Source: Setaria digitata (taxonomy: Eukaryota; Nematoda; Chromadorea; Rhabditida; Setariidae). Taken from it: a stretch of 34,137 nt of DNA. Below, piece after piece: positions 14,901 through 26,300 of this stretch (position 1 is its first letter; the number at the start of each line of letters is the position of its first letter). Both the position numbers and the translations under genes were made by a program. The stretch is from contig RCAB01000602.1 in NCBI GenBank assembly GCA_003640385.1, forward strand, positions 1 through 34,137, written 5' to 3'. The notes below the pieces were generated by a model. That model did no database searches and had not been told where the DNA came from. It worked only from the letters and a program-made list of their open reading frames with translations.

Positions 14901-15036
14901 AGTACAGTTCAAAACAAACCCTGTTGAAGTACAGTCTATCCAACAAACAGTTCTGTTTCGCACGTTTCCCTTCCGATTGCAAATCACCGCACTCTTGACC
15001 CGCACAAGCTGATGTTTCCACTGATCCACGCTTCAT
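11943..15036 (-). CDS. tdp1: Tyrosyl-DNA phosphodiesterase 1
   Basis: Phospholipase D-superfamily nuclear enzyme that removes stalled topoisomerase I peptides from DNA 3' ends. Exons: 15036-14920, 14701-14580, 13963-13681, 13432-13246, 12978-12793, 12695-12436 and 12143-11943. They join in phase to 451 aa. The first HxK motif is His133/Lys135 in 'IPFGTHHSKISIF', followed by 'ISTANLLEHDW'. The second is His359/Lys361 in 'HAMPHVKTYAAFAK', followed by 'WLLVTSANLSKAAWG' and 'IRSYEFGVLFID'. These match human TDP1 closely. A TGA stop precedes the first Met in frame, which fixes the start. The protein lacks the long low-complexity N-terminus of the human enzyme (608 aa). The stop codon overlaps a perfect GTAAGT donor (TGGCC|GTAAGT), so a slightly longer C-terminus through a further exon cannot be excluded. 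Confidence 0.95.
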
Positions 15037-16168
15037 TTCTACAACTCATTTGCGCACTTTGTCGACAAAAGCGAACAAAATATCTAGCTACTACTGACCA
15101 GCCCAATTCCGCCGCCCTGCTTCCCCGCCACGCACAACAACTCAAACCAAAACTGTCAACAATCCCACGTTCAAAGCGCGGCAATACAGGATTTAACGCG
15201 GCTTCACAGGTTAGCTTCATATTTACTCCCTTAGATGAATTTGTGCTTAGACCTGGTCCTGTGTAACTTGTTTCCGATAATAGTACGGTACACTTATGTT
15301 ATGTGTGGAACCATTTAATTATGAAATTGAAGTGGTCGGAATTCATGACTGATTTTGGCAAGCACAAGAGGCATAACACTCCAGGTGTAATGTTTCTTGG
15401 CTACTTTCTTAACGCATTATTTGACACGTGCCACTACTGAGCTTAAATTGAGGGAAATTATGACTTCGTAACTCCACTTTTTACCTTTCCTAATCTAAAT
15501 GATGGATTCGCTAGACTAACCCATTCCTAATGCCTTCAGCAACTCAAATTTAATGGTACCAACCATCAGTTGTTCACTCATGGTCCTTTCAGTAAACCAC
15601 AAATTTTCTAAATGCTTATTGATCAGACACTTCCTGCAAATCACTTTTCAACGTGATGAATTATTTGCTGTTCTGACACTTCAGTAAACAATTACTCGCT
15701 TACCCTTATACATCGGTAAAATACTTTTTAAGTTTCAATGGTAAATTTATCATAGATTCTATCCCAAAAGAGTCATTCAGTCAAATATTTAAACAGATAA
15801 TACAAATAAGCAGCAAATCAGTTGAACAATTGGAATGATAACAATATAAAGTGTTTGGATGTACCTCAAACATTATGTAAGATAATTTGTATTATTTGAA
15901 TCTCATGTAAATTCTGCGAATAATTGAGCGCTTGTATGCTGTATTGATTAGCATACAATTTTTACATGTCTGACGCAGTAAGCTAAATTTTCGAAATTCT
16001 TCAAGATCCAGTACCTTCATCATCATCAATCGTTGCTGTTCGGTTGCGCTAAAGGTAAGAAATGTTCAGTGCTTGTAGCTTGATGGCAAGCTTAATTGGG
16101 AGAATTCACGATAGCAATATGAGAACATACGCGAAAATTCGTAAAACAGGCGTATAACCGATGACAAA
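15037..16168. other. Promoter-side region of TDP1
   Basis: The first 220 bases (15037-15260) are noticeably richer in G+C than the surroundings and are open in several frames on both strands. I read this as promoter/5' UTR composition rather than a gene. The minus-strand sequence GAGTTGTAG lies just before the TDP1 start and could be a trans-splice acceptor. The rest is AT-rich and holds the inverted repeat at 15932-15958. Confidence 0.5.
15932..15958. repeat. Inverted repeat, 9-bp arms
   Basis: TTGTATGCT, a 9-base spacer, then AGCATACAA. The arms are perfect. It lies between TDP1 and the 3' end of the PP1-like gene. It could be a protein-binding dyad or a small hairpin; function unknown. 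Confidence 0.6.
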
Positions 16169-16576
16169 ATGTTCGAACTCGCTGTACACATGTCATTTCC
16201 ATTCTTTCATTCCTTGATTCTACATCACTTTCCGACGAATCGTTATCAATGTCTCTTGAATTATACACAGAAAACGGTACACGATCGAACAGATATTCCG
16301 AATGTGGATAGATCTATCAGAAACAAAAAGGATATTAGGATTTGCATCATCAGAATGATTTTGGTGATGAGTTTATCCAGAAATTTGAATGGTGATGAAA
16401 ATATGAGATGTGGACATGAAAAAACAAACGCATTCAGCAACTTAATCAAAAAGGTTGTAGGGAAAAATTGGATGCGTAAGAAGGATGAAAAACGAGCAAA
16501 ACTGAGTAACAAAGGTTATGATTTTTGGGGAACTCGAAATTTGAATCAGAAACTAACTGTTATCATAAACTGTTGA
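16169..16576 (+). CDS. Hypothetical 135-codon ORF, convergent with the PP1-like gene
   Basis: The only long plus-strand ORF in this part of the window. The predicted product is hydrophilic and basic apart from two short hydrophobic stretches (near residues 1-20 and 58-70). It has a dibasic-rich segment 'NWMRKKDEKRAKLSNKGYDF' followed by WGTR. I recognise no family and see no convincing signal peptide. An acceptor-like sequence (TTATACACAG) lies inside it at about 16261-16270, so it could be a last exon starting there. Its final 31 bases overlap the last codons of the PP1-like gene on the opposite strand. It may be chance; a shorter minus-strand ORF covers the same bases. Confidence 0.3.
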   Translation: MFELAVHMSFPFFHSLILHHFPTNRYQCLLNYTQKTVHDRTDIPNVDRSIRNKKDIRICIIRMILVMSLSRNLNGDENMRCGHEKTNAFSNLIKKVVGKNWMRKKDEKRAKLSNKGYDFWGTRNLNQKLTVIINC

Positions 16577-19500
16577 TGTTCATCATCATCATCGTTCATA
16601 ATCAACCGAAAAGTACCACCTCTGATGGTATCACCTCCATCCAAGGCTCGTAAATCGTAGAAGGAAGGAAATAGTTCAGCACTACGTTGAATTCGCCTTT
16701 CTTCATAAGAACGATTCGTAGGATTAGCTCGATGTAAGTTTTCGTTTAGCATAAAAATTTCATCTGCTTGAGCCCAATCAGAAGCATACTTTTTGACCCA
16801 AACATCCAAATCAAAATGCGTGTAAAAACGAGCCCTTGAAAGATGTCAATACAAGATTCATTATTTCCTATCGCTGATTTTAAATTTAAAATATTTTTTG
16901 AACAGCATGAGTGCCTTTGTAAATTGTGTTTAATATTGTGCCTAAATCTTAACTACTAACTGATTTTAGTGAGAGACTCTTCTTTCTGGTGAAACTAAGA
17001 TTTAGAAAGAGAAAGAATTACAATTTAATATTTATAAATTTGCAAAAAAAAAAAAAATACTTAGAAAAGGACGTTTTAATCTTAAAAAAAAAAAAGAAAA
17101 ATATATGGTAACTTGATTTGGAATTTTCAAAAATTTGGCTTTATTCAAAATAAAGTCTGGAGTTCACTGAATTGCAAGGTGCAATATTTATCAACAATAT
17201 GATGAATTAATCAAAAACTGAATTTGGAAAAGAAATTTCGTCAGAAAGATGTTTTTTGTTTTTGTTTTTAATTAAGAGAGGCTTAGAAACCTTAAATCGA
17301 AATCACTAGGTGGAACATCCATACACCATCTACAGGGATGGGATCTCGATCGTTCTATAAATTTTTGTTCAGAACTTCTCGTCATTCCATCTATAAATTC
17401 ACCACATGCTCCAGCAAGAGTATCGCCCTTATCTCCAGCTTGAAACGCTTGTTGGATAGCAAGAACTTTATTATTGCAAATGATCTCTAGTGTTGTACCT
17501 AAACTTTGGGCATTTAATTTTATGTGAAATTTTTTTCTTTTTTGTAGTGCAATCAAATTCACTAGAAAAAAGACAGAGATGACTTACTGGAACTATCATG
17601 AGGATCTGATGCTGTAAGAATAGTATAACAGGAATCATCGTTGAAATTTCGAGTCACAGCACAATCATATTTTTCGTCAGTCCTTATTAACGTGGTTAGT
17701 TTTAATGCATCTAAAGCTAATTGAAGACCATCCCTGTTGAAGACATAGCCTAGACCGAAAGTTGATGCTTCAAATGGTCTGAAATGATAAACTTTATACA
17801 TTAAATTATATCCAAATCTTAACTTTCCAGTGATAAGATTTCTTTGTCTGACATTAATGATACTTTTTTGCTATGGGATTTGGTTGGGCATGAAGAATAT
17901 CCGCTAGCAAGCATGCTTCCAGAAATTTCATTTTCTTTGCAAAAGTTGGCCGAAGTATGTCACGAATATTCTGAAAACAAGTCATCCATTGGCTGATACC
18001 ACCGTAGCAGCACAGAAAACATCCTAAAATGTATATATTTGAAATATGTCGTCAAAAAATTCTGTATGGTGAGCAAGTGGAACAACTAATAAAACTTTCC
18101 GTAATGTTTGTTAATACTTTTGCAGGAAATTATTGGAAAATTAATCTCAAAGCTAGAAAGTAATATGCAACATTTTTCATCATCTCACCTGAAAGAACTG
18201 CTGCAACGGGCATCATATCGAACATTTGGTTGAACAAAAAACACATATCTAGCGGCGAAGGAAGTTGAGATCGGCACTGAATTAGTATAGACTAGTTAAG
18301 GACTTCATAAGACAATAAATTAAGATGAATGGCTAAGCCAAGAAAGGCTGTAGTTTTTGTAAACTGCTGCTGGACCATAAACTGTAATAAGTTCCTGGTC
18401 GAGGAGAAAATGATTCTGAACTTTTATTTGGGAATTTGAAGAAAGTCAACACTTAATATTTTATTCGAGATAACTTTTGGAGCTAATCCAGTGAGTATTA
18501 AATTTATGAGATAGATGAAGCAAATTTTGAAGGAGTTGATAAACTGAACTTGAGAAAGTTCCCAATAGAGTCGAGTGGCACTGCTATTTATTTTTGCAAA
18601 CGATGCAATTACTTGCAGCCGATCAGCCGACAAAAGTGTTTCATTTGGATTGCGATAAGGAAACACGAGGATTGGCAGAAAGTTAAAATACTGTATTAAA
18701 AACTTTCTTCACACCAAAAGTGATAACAGATAATTGAAATTTAATAAAGAAACAGGGCAATTAATAGTTAAATGTTTGACAGTGAAGTAAACGATGCTTT
18801 ACCACTTCAGCAAAAAGTTGATGGCGGCTCGTTGTTGGTACATCATCAATATCTGTTGCTTCCATCGTTTCAGGACTACCACGCAGAAGGATTATATATT
18901 CTGGCCATCGAATCTTCATCAGTAACAGTAGCACGATTATTTCAAGCTGGTGATTTCCATGCCCAACATAACCACCTGTAGATTTTTAATTAGCCATCAC
19001 TTTATCTTCATTTACAAGAGATTTCACGCTTCTTTTCCTTTTTAAATCACAAGTATCAGTTTTGTCATCAAACATTACTGCTGCATCTCTACGATTTTTT
19101 AATATATTTGTATGTAGAGAAGTGAAACATAATCCATATGGAAGAAGCATTCATTTCAATAATCAAAATAATTTAACGTCAGCTTTTGGAGAGAAACTTA
19201 CAACTGACCAAGAAATAAATAGCGTTTTATTGGTGGTAGTCCATGTATTTGAAACGTTCTCAGTAATGAATGAATGCTGCCATGTAAATTACCAACCACA
19301 ATCAGACCATCTTGTGCTAAACTGAACTCCAGCAAGATTGGCTCATTTGCAAACAAATCTATTCCATGATGGAGGATCTAAAAAAAATAGAATTTACGGG
19401 ATCAAAAATTCTAGAAATGCAAGTAGTAACTCTGATTTTCGAAGCTTACTTTAAAACAATTATCTGTTTTCTAACAAAATACCAAACAAACAAACCTCAA

Positions 19501-19621
19501 TAATTTCGGGAACTGAAAATTGGGTGTGGATAGGTATGTTACTGCTGATACAACGTATCAAAACAGAGATGTAATTTTCAAGTTTGCTCTGACTAAGTTT
19601 GGTTTTACACTTGTGAACCAT
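16546..19621 (-). CDS. PP1-like PPP-family pseudophosphatase with a novel C-terminal extension
   Basis: Exons: 19621-19496, 19377-19209, 18975-18803, 18690-18550, 18276-18189, 18023-17864, 17778-17588, 17561-17291 and 16834-16546. All phases match, giving 535 aa without internal stops. An in-frame TGA precedes the first Met. The fold landmarks of PP1 appear in order: 'LIVVGNLHGSIHSLLRTF' (71-75 in place of GDxHG), 'YLFLGGYVGHGNHQLEIIVL' (99-105 in place of GDxVDRG), 'YIILLRGSPE' (131-134 in place of GNHE), 'FNQMFDMMPVAAVLSG', 'CFLCCYGGIS' (239-241 in place of HGG), 'STFGLGYVFNRDG' and IRTDE (318-321 in place of RAHQ). Only one metal-ligand histidine (His74) remains, so phosphatase activity is not expected. 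Residues 157-203 are inserted relative to PP1. About 190 C-terminal residues, including 'AIQQAFQAGDKGDTLAGACG', match nothing I know. Likely role: binding or scaffold protein (inference). Confidence 0.88.
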
Positions 19622-20375
19622 TAATAGTATCCTTCAAATTTTGCTGTCTGAGTTAAATCAGTAACTAATCAAGTTATTAAATCAGCAAAGGATTGCCTGA
19701 CGCGAAGATGAATCCAGAAATGACAAACACAGAATGACTAGAACAGGATAAAAGTTGATACCTGAGCGCTCCTTCTAGAAACCGCTCGGGCTATGGTTGC
19801 AATTATGAAAGATCATTTTAAGCGTCATTCCCCCCACTTCATATAATTGCGATATCCTATTGAAGAGAAAATATAAGCATCCTTTACTGGTAAATTTATG
19901 TTAAAAGTGTTCAGTTCGCAAATGGGATACCCGTGAAATAAAGAATGAATGCCTGCATTGGCATTTTTTTTTTTTTTTTTTAATGTGATGAATAATAATA
20001 ATAAAATAGATTTTATTAGCAAAGCATATTCTACATAGTACTGCCAAAACAAATATCCACAAAAAATCGTACATATTTACAATCTTTAAAATGAGATAGA
20101 CAAAACGAAAAATACATACCCGAATACAACTTCCATTTGAGCAAGGGAATAAATAAAAATTTCAAATCAACAATGGTATCTCGCTGCGCAATTCTTCAGA
20201 TAAAATTCATGGGGAATAATAAATATATACAAAAATTAATAACAATTTAGTTATAAATGAGAAAGCAGAGGAAGTAACAAAAAGCCAAAAAACCAAAAAT
20301 AAAGTAAGGGAATGAATTTCAAAAAATGAAGATGTTTGAATTCGAATAGTCCCATTAAACGAGCATTTATAATTT
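19622..20375. other. BTAF1 3' flank and promoter side of the PP1-like gene
   Basis: About 750 bases with no supported exon. It contains a T-run at about 19962-19981 and (AAT)n at 19990-20002. A minus-strand AATAAA lies at 20012-20017, about 360 bases past the BTAF1 stop, and could be its polyadenylation signal. Confidence 0.45.
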
Positions 20376-23300
20376 TCAACCATCAAGTCGAATTTTTTTA
20401 CATTCAATATTATCATCACCACCAACAACAGCACTGCTACTGTCAGCGGTGTCCGAAATTAGTGTTGAAGAATTATTGTTATTATTCCATGTAGGTAATT
20501 CGAAGGATTGTGCTATTGAAGAAGCATTATAGCGATCGTACTGAAACATAAATGGAATAAGATTTACTAAATCGGATGACAGCTGGTAATGCGGGGAATG
20601 CATCAGGCAAAAACATATATTCTAGGATAAAAGGTCTATGTTTCTTCCTTAGCAACCATAACAGAATAGAATTATTTTTGGAAGGACAAGAAAAATATAC
20701 GTGCCATCATTTTTAATCAATGAAATATAAACTTAGAACGAAAAAAAAAAAAGCTAAGCCTCTTAAGCTCTATTTTGCTAGTAAAGGGAATCTACATACT
20801 TGTGAAAGCTCCCATAATTCTTCAATGTTTAGTTTTTCTCCTGCATCTGAACTTGCAGAATGTTTTTCAGCATTTGAAGAAGTATCGTTTTCACGCGGTT
20901 TTTTGGAACAGCGACCATCCACACTCGTCCCAGGTAATACATCGTCTATTACAAAAAGTTCCATTAGTTGTTCTGCAGCCATCGTTTGCAAAGAACGGTT
21001 ATCTGCACCAACGAGAGCCTAGAAAATCAAGAAACAGCGGTTACATCAAAATTTTTAAGGCTAAATTGTTAATTTTTCTTAATTTGTGGCTACATCGAAA
21101 TTACTTCAACTAAGCGTACAAAAAATTTTTTTAACCAACATTAGCTGTATCCGTCTTGAATTTCTGCAATCGCATGATTTTCTGCTCTATGGAGCCTTCA
21201 GTAATCAATCGATAAACATTCACAGCACATCTTTGACCAATGCGATGAGCTCTATCCATAGCTTGCAAATCTTTCACTGGATTCCAATCGTGTTCCAAGA
21301 AAATAACAATGTCGGCCCCGATTAAATTCAACCCCTCACCGCCTATCTGAAAAAAAAAAAAAAGTCAACAAGGCAGTAAAATCTATTAGATGAAAACACA
21401 ACAATATTAAACCTGAAATCACTCGTTATCTTTCGGTGGACTCCTTTAAGTCAACGAAATATTTACAATGCATTGTCTTCCATATGAGGTGTATCTAATA
21501 ATATGTAATAACATATATGTTAATAACGCAACCATTTATTCGGAATTGCCAAACGTTCAAATCATATTGCTACATTGGAATTTCAAGTTTATATTGGAAA
21601 TACCAACACAGTTCAAAACGCTTACATTTGTCGTAAGTATTAGTACATGTATGCTAGGATCCACATTGAATTTTTCAGCAATAGCATATCTTTCACTCAC
21701 GGGTACAGTACCATCCAGCACAGAATATCTAAAATTGCGGAAAAAAAACAATGGAATCATTGTATAAATATCCCGCTCAATCATAATTTGATTTGTAGAG
21801 GTAGCATTTCTCTTAAAATCGCTTACGTAGGAGAATGATATTTTAAAACGCTCTTTTATCAGCATCCTCAAAACAGTTCCATTTCCAGTTCTTCTGATGC
21901 GACTAGATGTATCAAACAAAAAAATACTGCAATAACCAACCTTATGTCAGATCCTAATTCTCCTGAACTGAATAAATTTACAAGTAGCTGGACTGCAGAC
22001 AACCGCTGACAGAAGATAAGAGCACGATGACCATTACCAGCTTCAGATAACTCGCTATCTGTAAAATATGAATAAACTATTCCTATTTTTTCTTAAACTT
22101 TACAACATTAACAAAAAACGCATAAATTCATTGGGACAGAAAAGCAAATTTAATTAAGTAAAATTTTCATTTGATCTCTACCTCCCATAAAATTAGTGCC
22201 AGGAGAAATATACTAAGTAATTTGAAATCGGACTTCGTATTTCCAACCATTTCATTTTCTATCACACAACAACCAGTAATTTTAGATGGTTGCTCCGTCT
22301 GTTGCAAATTTTATAAAATGGATAAATCTGTTACATTATCGCATTTTCACTATTATATGTCAGTAATATAACCTAGATAAGTTACACTACATTACCAATA
22401 TAAAAAAAAAAAAAAAGGCATATATCTTCATTTATTGGAAAATTACCTTGCAATCCAGATTCTTCAGCCAGTACATAATGTTCGCGTGAACCAATGCCAC
22501 ACTCTTTAAGAAGTTCTCGCAAAGCAATTATTTTGCCGGACTCTTCAACGCAACCCTCCAGCTTCTCTATGTCCAAACTGAAATCAGGTGCATAAAGCAA
22601 CTGCAACAAAACGAAAAATAAGTCCACTAAAGGTTCAATTCCATCTGAAAGCAATAGAATTTCAGCACTTACTCTTCTAGCGTTTTGTGACTCACAAGGG
22701 CGGGATGAACAGTACATTTTCGGAGTTCAGCAATAGTTTCTAGGGCACAAAAGTTTGGGCGATTAGTAAAGCTTCGACGAGAGGACTGGTACATATCGAC
22801 AATATGGGTGTACACAACGCGTTGCACAGCAGTCATAGTACACATGTAATCCTGCACGATTTTCTCAGGCAGATCTTCAAGTACGTCTGTCTTCAGGCGT
22901 CTCATAACAAATGGTAAAATTGATTTGTGTAACCGTTCCAATGCATCCTGACCCTCCTTAAAGCGATTATTCTACACAAACAAATTTCGTCAATATTCAT
23001 TTTTAAAATACAAAATCAGTCGCTATTTGTAGGAAAATATAAAGCGTACTTCAAGCAAAAAAGCAGTGACTAATATTTATAAAAAAAGAAGTTCAACTTC
23101 TTACATAAGAAAAATGCAGATATGCAGATTTCGTTAAACGATCCACGTAATAAGCATGAAAACATTAACTATATATATATATATATATAGTTANNAGCGT
23201 TGACATTTCGCGATCCATTTATTGAATTCAGAAAGGCCAACTTGAACTGCCTCATAGTTCCCAAATAACCGGGCATCAAGAACTAAGAGAAAACGAATCA

Positions 23301-26300
23301 GATATAGATTTCAATTTTTCTGACTTTTCAAGCTTAAACGATAAAAAAATGAAAGTTTTAATAAGCTAAAAGAAAGACTACCTGGAAAAGTGCCCAAAGA
23401 TCTGCTGGAGTATTTTGTACAGGGGTCCCAGAAAGTATGAGACGATTTTGTGCTTTGATGCTTGTTAACGCTTTGAACAACTGAGTGGTGGGATTTCTTA
23501 TCATATGACCTTCATCCAAGATCATGTAATACCACTCCACATCCCTGAAAGCATTCGTTGCAACGATGATTATATTCTGAAACACAGTAATTTTTTTGTC
23601 GACGATTTGGGAACTTACTGAACATAGGTGCAAAATCGAATGGTGTTGTACGATATGACTGCGACTTTTTGTGTCTTATCCATTAATAATTTATTCTTTT
23701 CTCTACTGCCTTCTTCGATTTTATGAAATGGAGACAAAGTCGGGAAAAATTTCGACCATTCTGCACACCAATGGTTAACCAAAGTTGGAGGACATACAAT
23801 TAAGACCTTTAATATTCTTGCATAACTGGTTGTTTTAAAACAAACTGTCTAGGTCTAGGATTTTTTCGACCACTGAGTGAGGTAATTCTTCGTATGCACA
23901 ATCTTAGAAGGTCTTAGTGGATATACGATAAGTATTAGACAACAGCAACGAGAAATAGTATTCCGAAATCAGAAAGAGTAATGGCTTCAAATACAAAGTA
24001 AAAAATTATGAAATAATATTGCTTCGTTAAAGTGGGTCAGTTAGGATTGCTGGCAATCCACTAACTTTTGCTTGAGGTTTGCAATAAATTTTCATTGCCA
24101 GTAAACACAGTGTCTGAAGGGTTTTACCGAGCCCCATATCATCAGCAAGGATGCCACTCAACCCATATTCTTCCAAGAACGACATCCATCGAATACCTTC
24201 CTAAAAATTGAACAGAATCTTACATTAAAAGATACAATACACCAGGATAACAATTTCTGTCATTAATAAAAATTTGGATAGTTCATCAGGAAATCCACTG
24301 TTAAACCTGCTGATACTGTCGCAAAGAAGTTGAAGCATTTAATCCTTCAATATCAGTCAATCGTAATTCTGGTAATCGACTAGGGTCACCCAGCAATAGA
24401 TCAATGGAACTATCACCGAAAATTTCATCAGCTGTGTCATTTTCTGGAACTGAGTGCCCTTGGATTCTTCGATTCTAAACGAAAATACATTATAAGACAG
24501 TTTCAATAACATTAATTATAAAAATCTGTGACAAAGAACGAAATGAAAACAAACCGCCTTTAATGTCATCAGCGGCACAAAATTACGAAAAGATACTGCT
24601 GCTGCTTCGCGTACAACCTGACAGCTATCTGCCATTAGACGTAGCGAAATTGGAGCCAATAAACGAAGACCTCCAAGCATCTGAACGAGCAATACTCACC
24701 AATCGATAAAAATGGAGGAGAAAATTAAAATTTTACTAAATAACTGCTGATACAAATTCTCACTTCTACATGGAATCCGCTAAGAAGAAAGAGCAGTTCG
24801 ACAAGCCCACAGCGAACGTGCGCTCGCGTTTCTCCGGTACGTAATTTTCGCTGCAGTGGCGCTACGACAGTTTGCAGGACTGACCGAAGAAATCCGTCTA
24901 TACGAGCGATATTGCTCAAACAGTGAGCAGCACAATACCGGACAACTGCATCTTCTGCTGCAAATCAAAAATCATGGGAATATCCGGGTAGTCTCTTAAG
25001 TTCGTCAAATTCCAAACACTTTCCTAACCAGAAAAAATCAGAAAAAGACAGAATTTTACGGAAAATAGTAACCAACATGTTAGGTGAGTCCCAAGCTGCA
25101 CTACGATTTCAGAGAGGTGAGGCGGAACAAGTCGTTGTTTCCTACTTTCATCGACGAAAACAGTGTATGCCATCATAAACATAGCTGATTCCTCAACAGC
25201 AAAAAAAGAAAAATGAAAAATGCTTCTAATGAATTATCAAATGATAAAAAATTAACAGTCTCCTTCGAAAACTTGGGAAACTGGAAATATTAAGATTCAA
25301 GACATTTTTTCTTGTCAGAGATTTGGACAATCCATTGTGATGAAACAGTGCATAAAGTTTGTGCAGCTCAGTATTGAGCTGCACAAACTCAGTATTTAAC
25401 AAATATACGTCCCAAAGGCAAATTGAAAAAACTTCAGTTGCACACACTAGTTAAAGGTGCATAATGTGAAATACTGAGAATCTTGTTCATGGTTAAATTA
25501 AAAGTTTTAAAATATACGTCAGACTCGTGAAAAGTTAATGTGCATGGGTTTTGGTTTGCAACTGTATTTGGAGTATCGCAATTACTGTTAATATTGTGGT
25601 TTACAAAATCCATGATAGTACATTATAAATCCCGTCATTGAATAAGTAACACATACCTTCACAGAATTACGATTTCTGAAATCCAAAAGAGATGCCATAT
25701 CGGTACCGGCAATTGGTGTCACCAACATACGAATAACGTATTCCGCATTTTGTGATCGCGAAGAAAAAGATCCTCGTACGCACTGTGAAAGAACTACTTC
25801 TTGTCTGTAAGCTTTTTAAAAGATACGATAATTAGCACACATAACTGCTTTATGTTACGACTCACAAATTTAAAAAGAAGGAAAAATGAAGTATCTATGC
25901 CCATCTAAAATATATGGAGGTCCAAAGCAAAATATTACAGCAGTCAACAAACTAACTTGTCAATTTCTTGAGGAAATCGATTAGTACACGAAACCAAACT
26001 AACAACTATTTGTTTGATCATTTTGGCATGAGGGTTTGGTTGCTTTTCTGAAAAACTATCATTATTAGTACACATAATGATGAATACGTAGTGTAATCAG
26101 TACAAAGTCCCTTAAACTTATTGAGGCTGATCGGCTACTGTTGCTTAACTGGATAAACTCTGAATCACCTTTGATATTTGATATTATCCAGATGGCATTA
26201 CCCGAGCACTGCTTCGTATAATAATTGTTCATAAAAAAAGGTAAGTGCGCAAATACTCAAGTATAACATGAATCTAGGAGTAAGAATTTGACTAAGTGGA

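Noticed and set aside
15012..15266. Plus-strand 84-codon ORF and the overlapping minus-strand 78-codon ORF at 14984-15220
   Set aside because: Both lie in a GC-richer stretch at the TDP1 start, where all frames are unusually open. Neither shares the TDP1 frame or shows a domain.
16546..19621. First idea that this gene is a histidine acid phosphatase or a glycosyltransferase
   Set aside because: No RHG motif, signal peptide or DxD context is present. Joining the exons revealed the PPP motif order instead.
20720..21113. Two plus-strand ORFs of 100 and 112 codons
   Set aside because: Both are antisense to the BTAF1 exon 21018-20800, whose reading frame matches the BTAF1 C-terminal region.
22382..22717. 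Reading the BTAF1 region through as one 111-codon ORF
   Set aside because: Splicing from the GTGAGT donor at 22690-22695 to the TTGCAG acceptor before 22600 keeps frame and gives the expected Snf2 sequence. The read-through adds an unconserved hydrophobic stretch.
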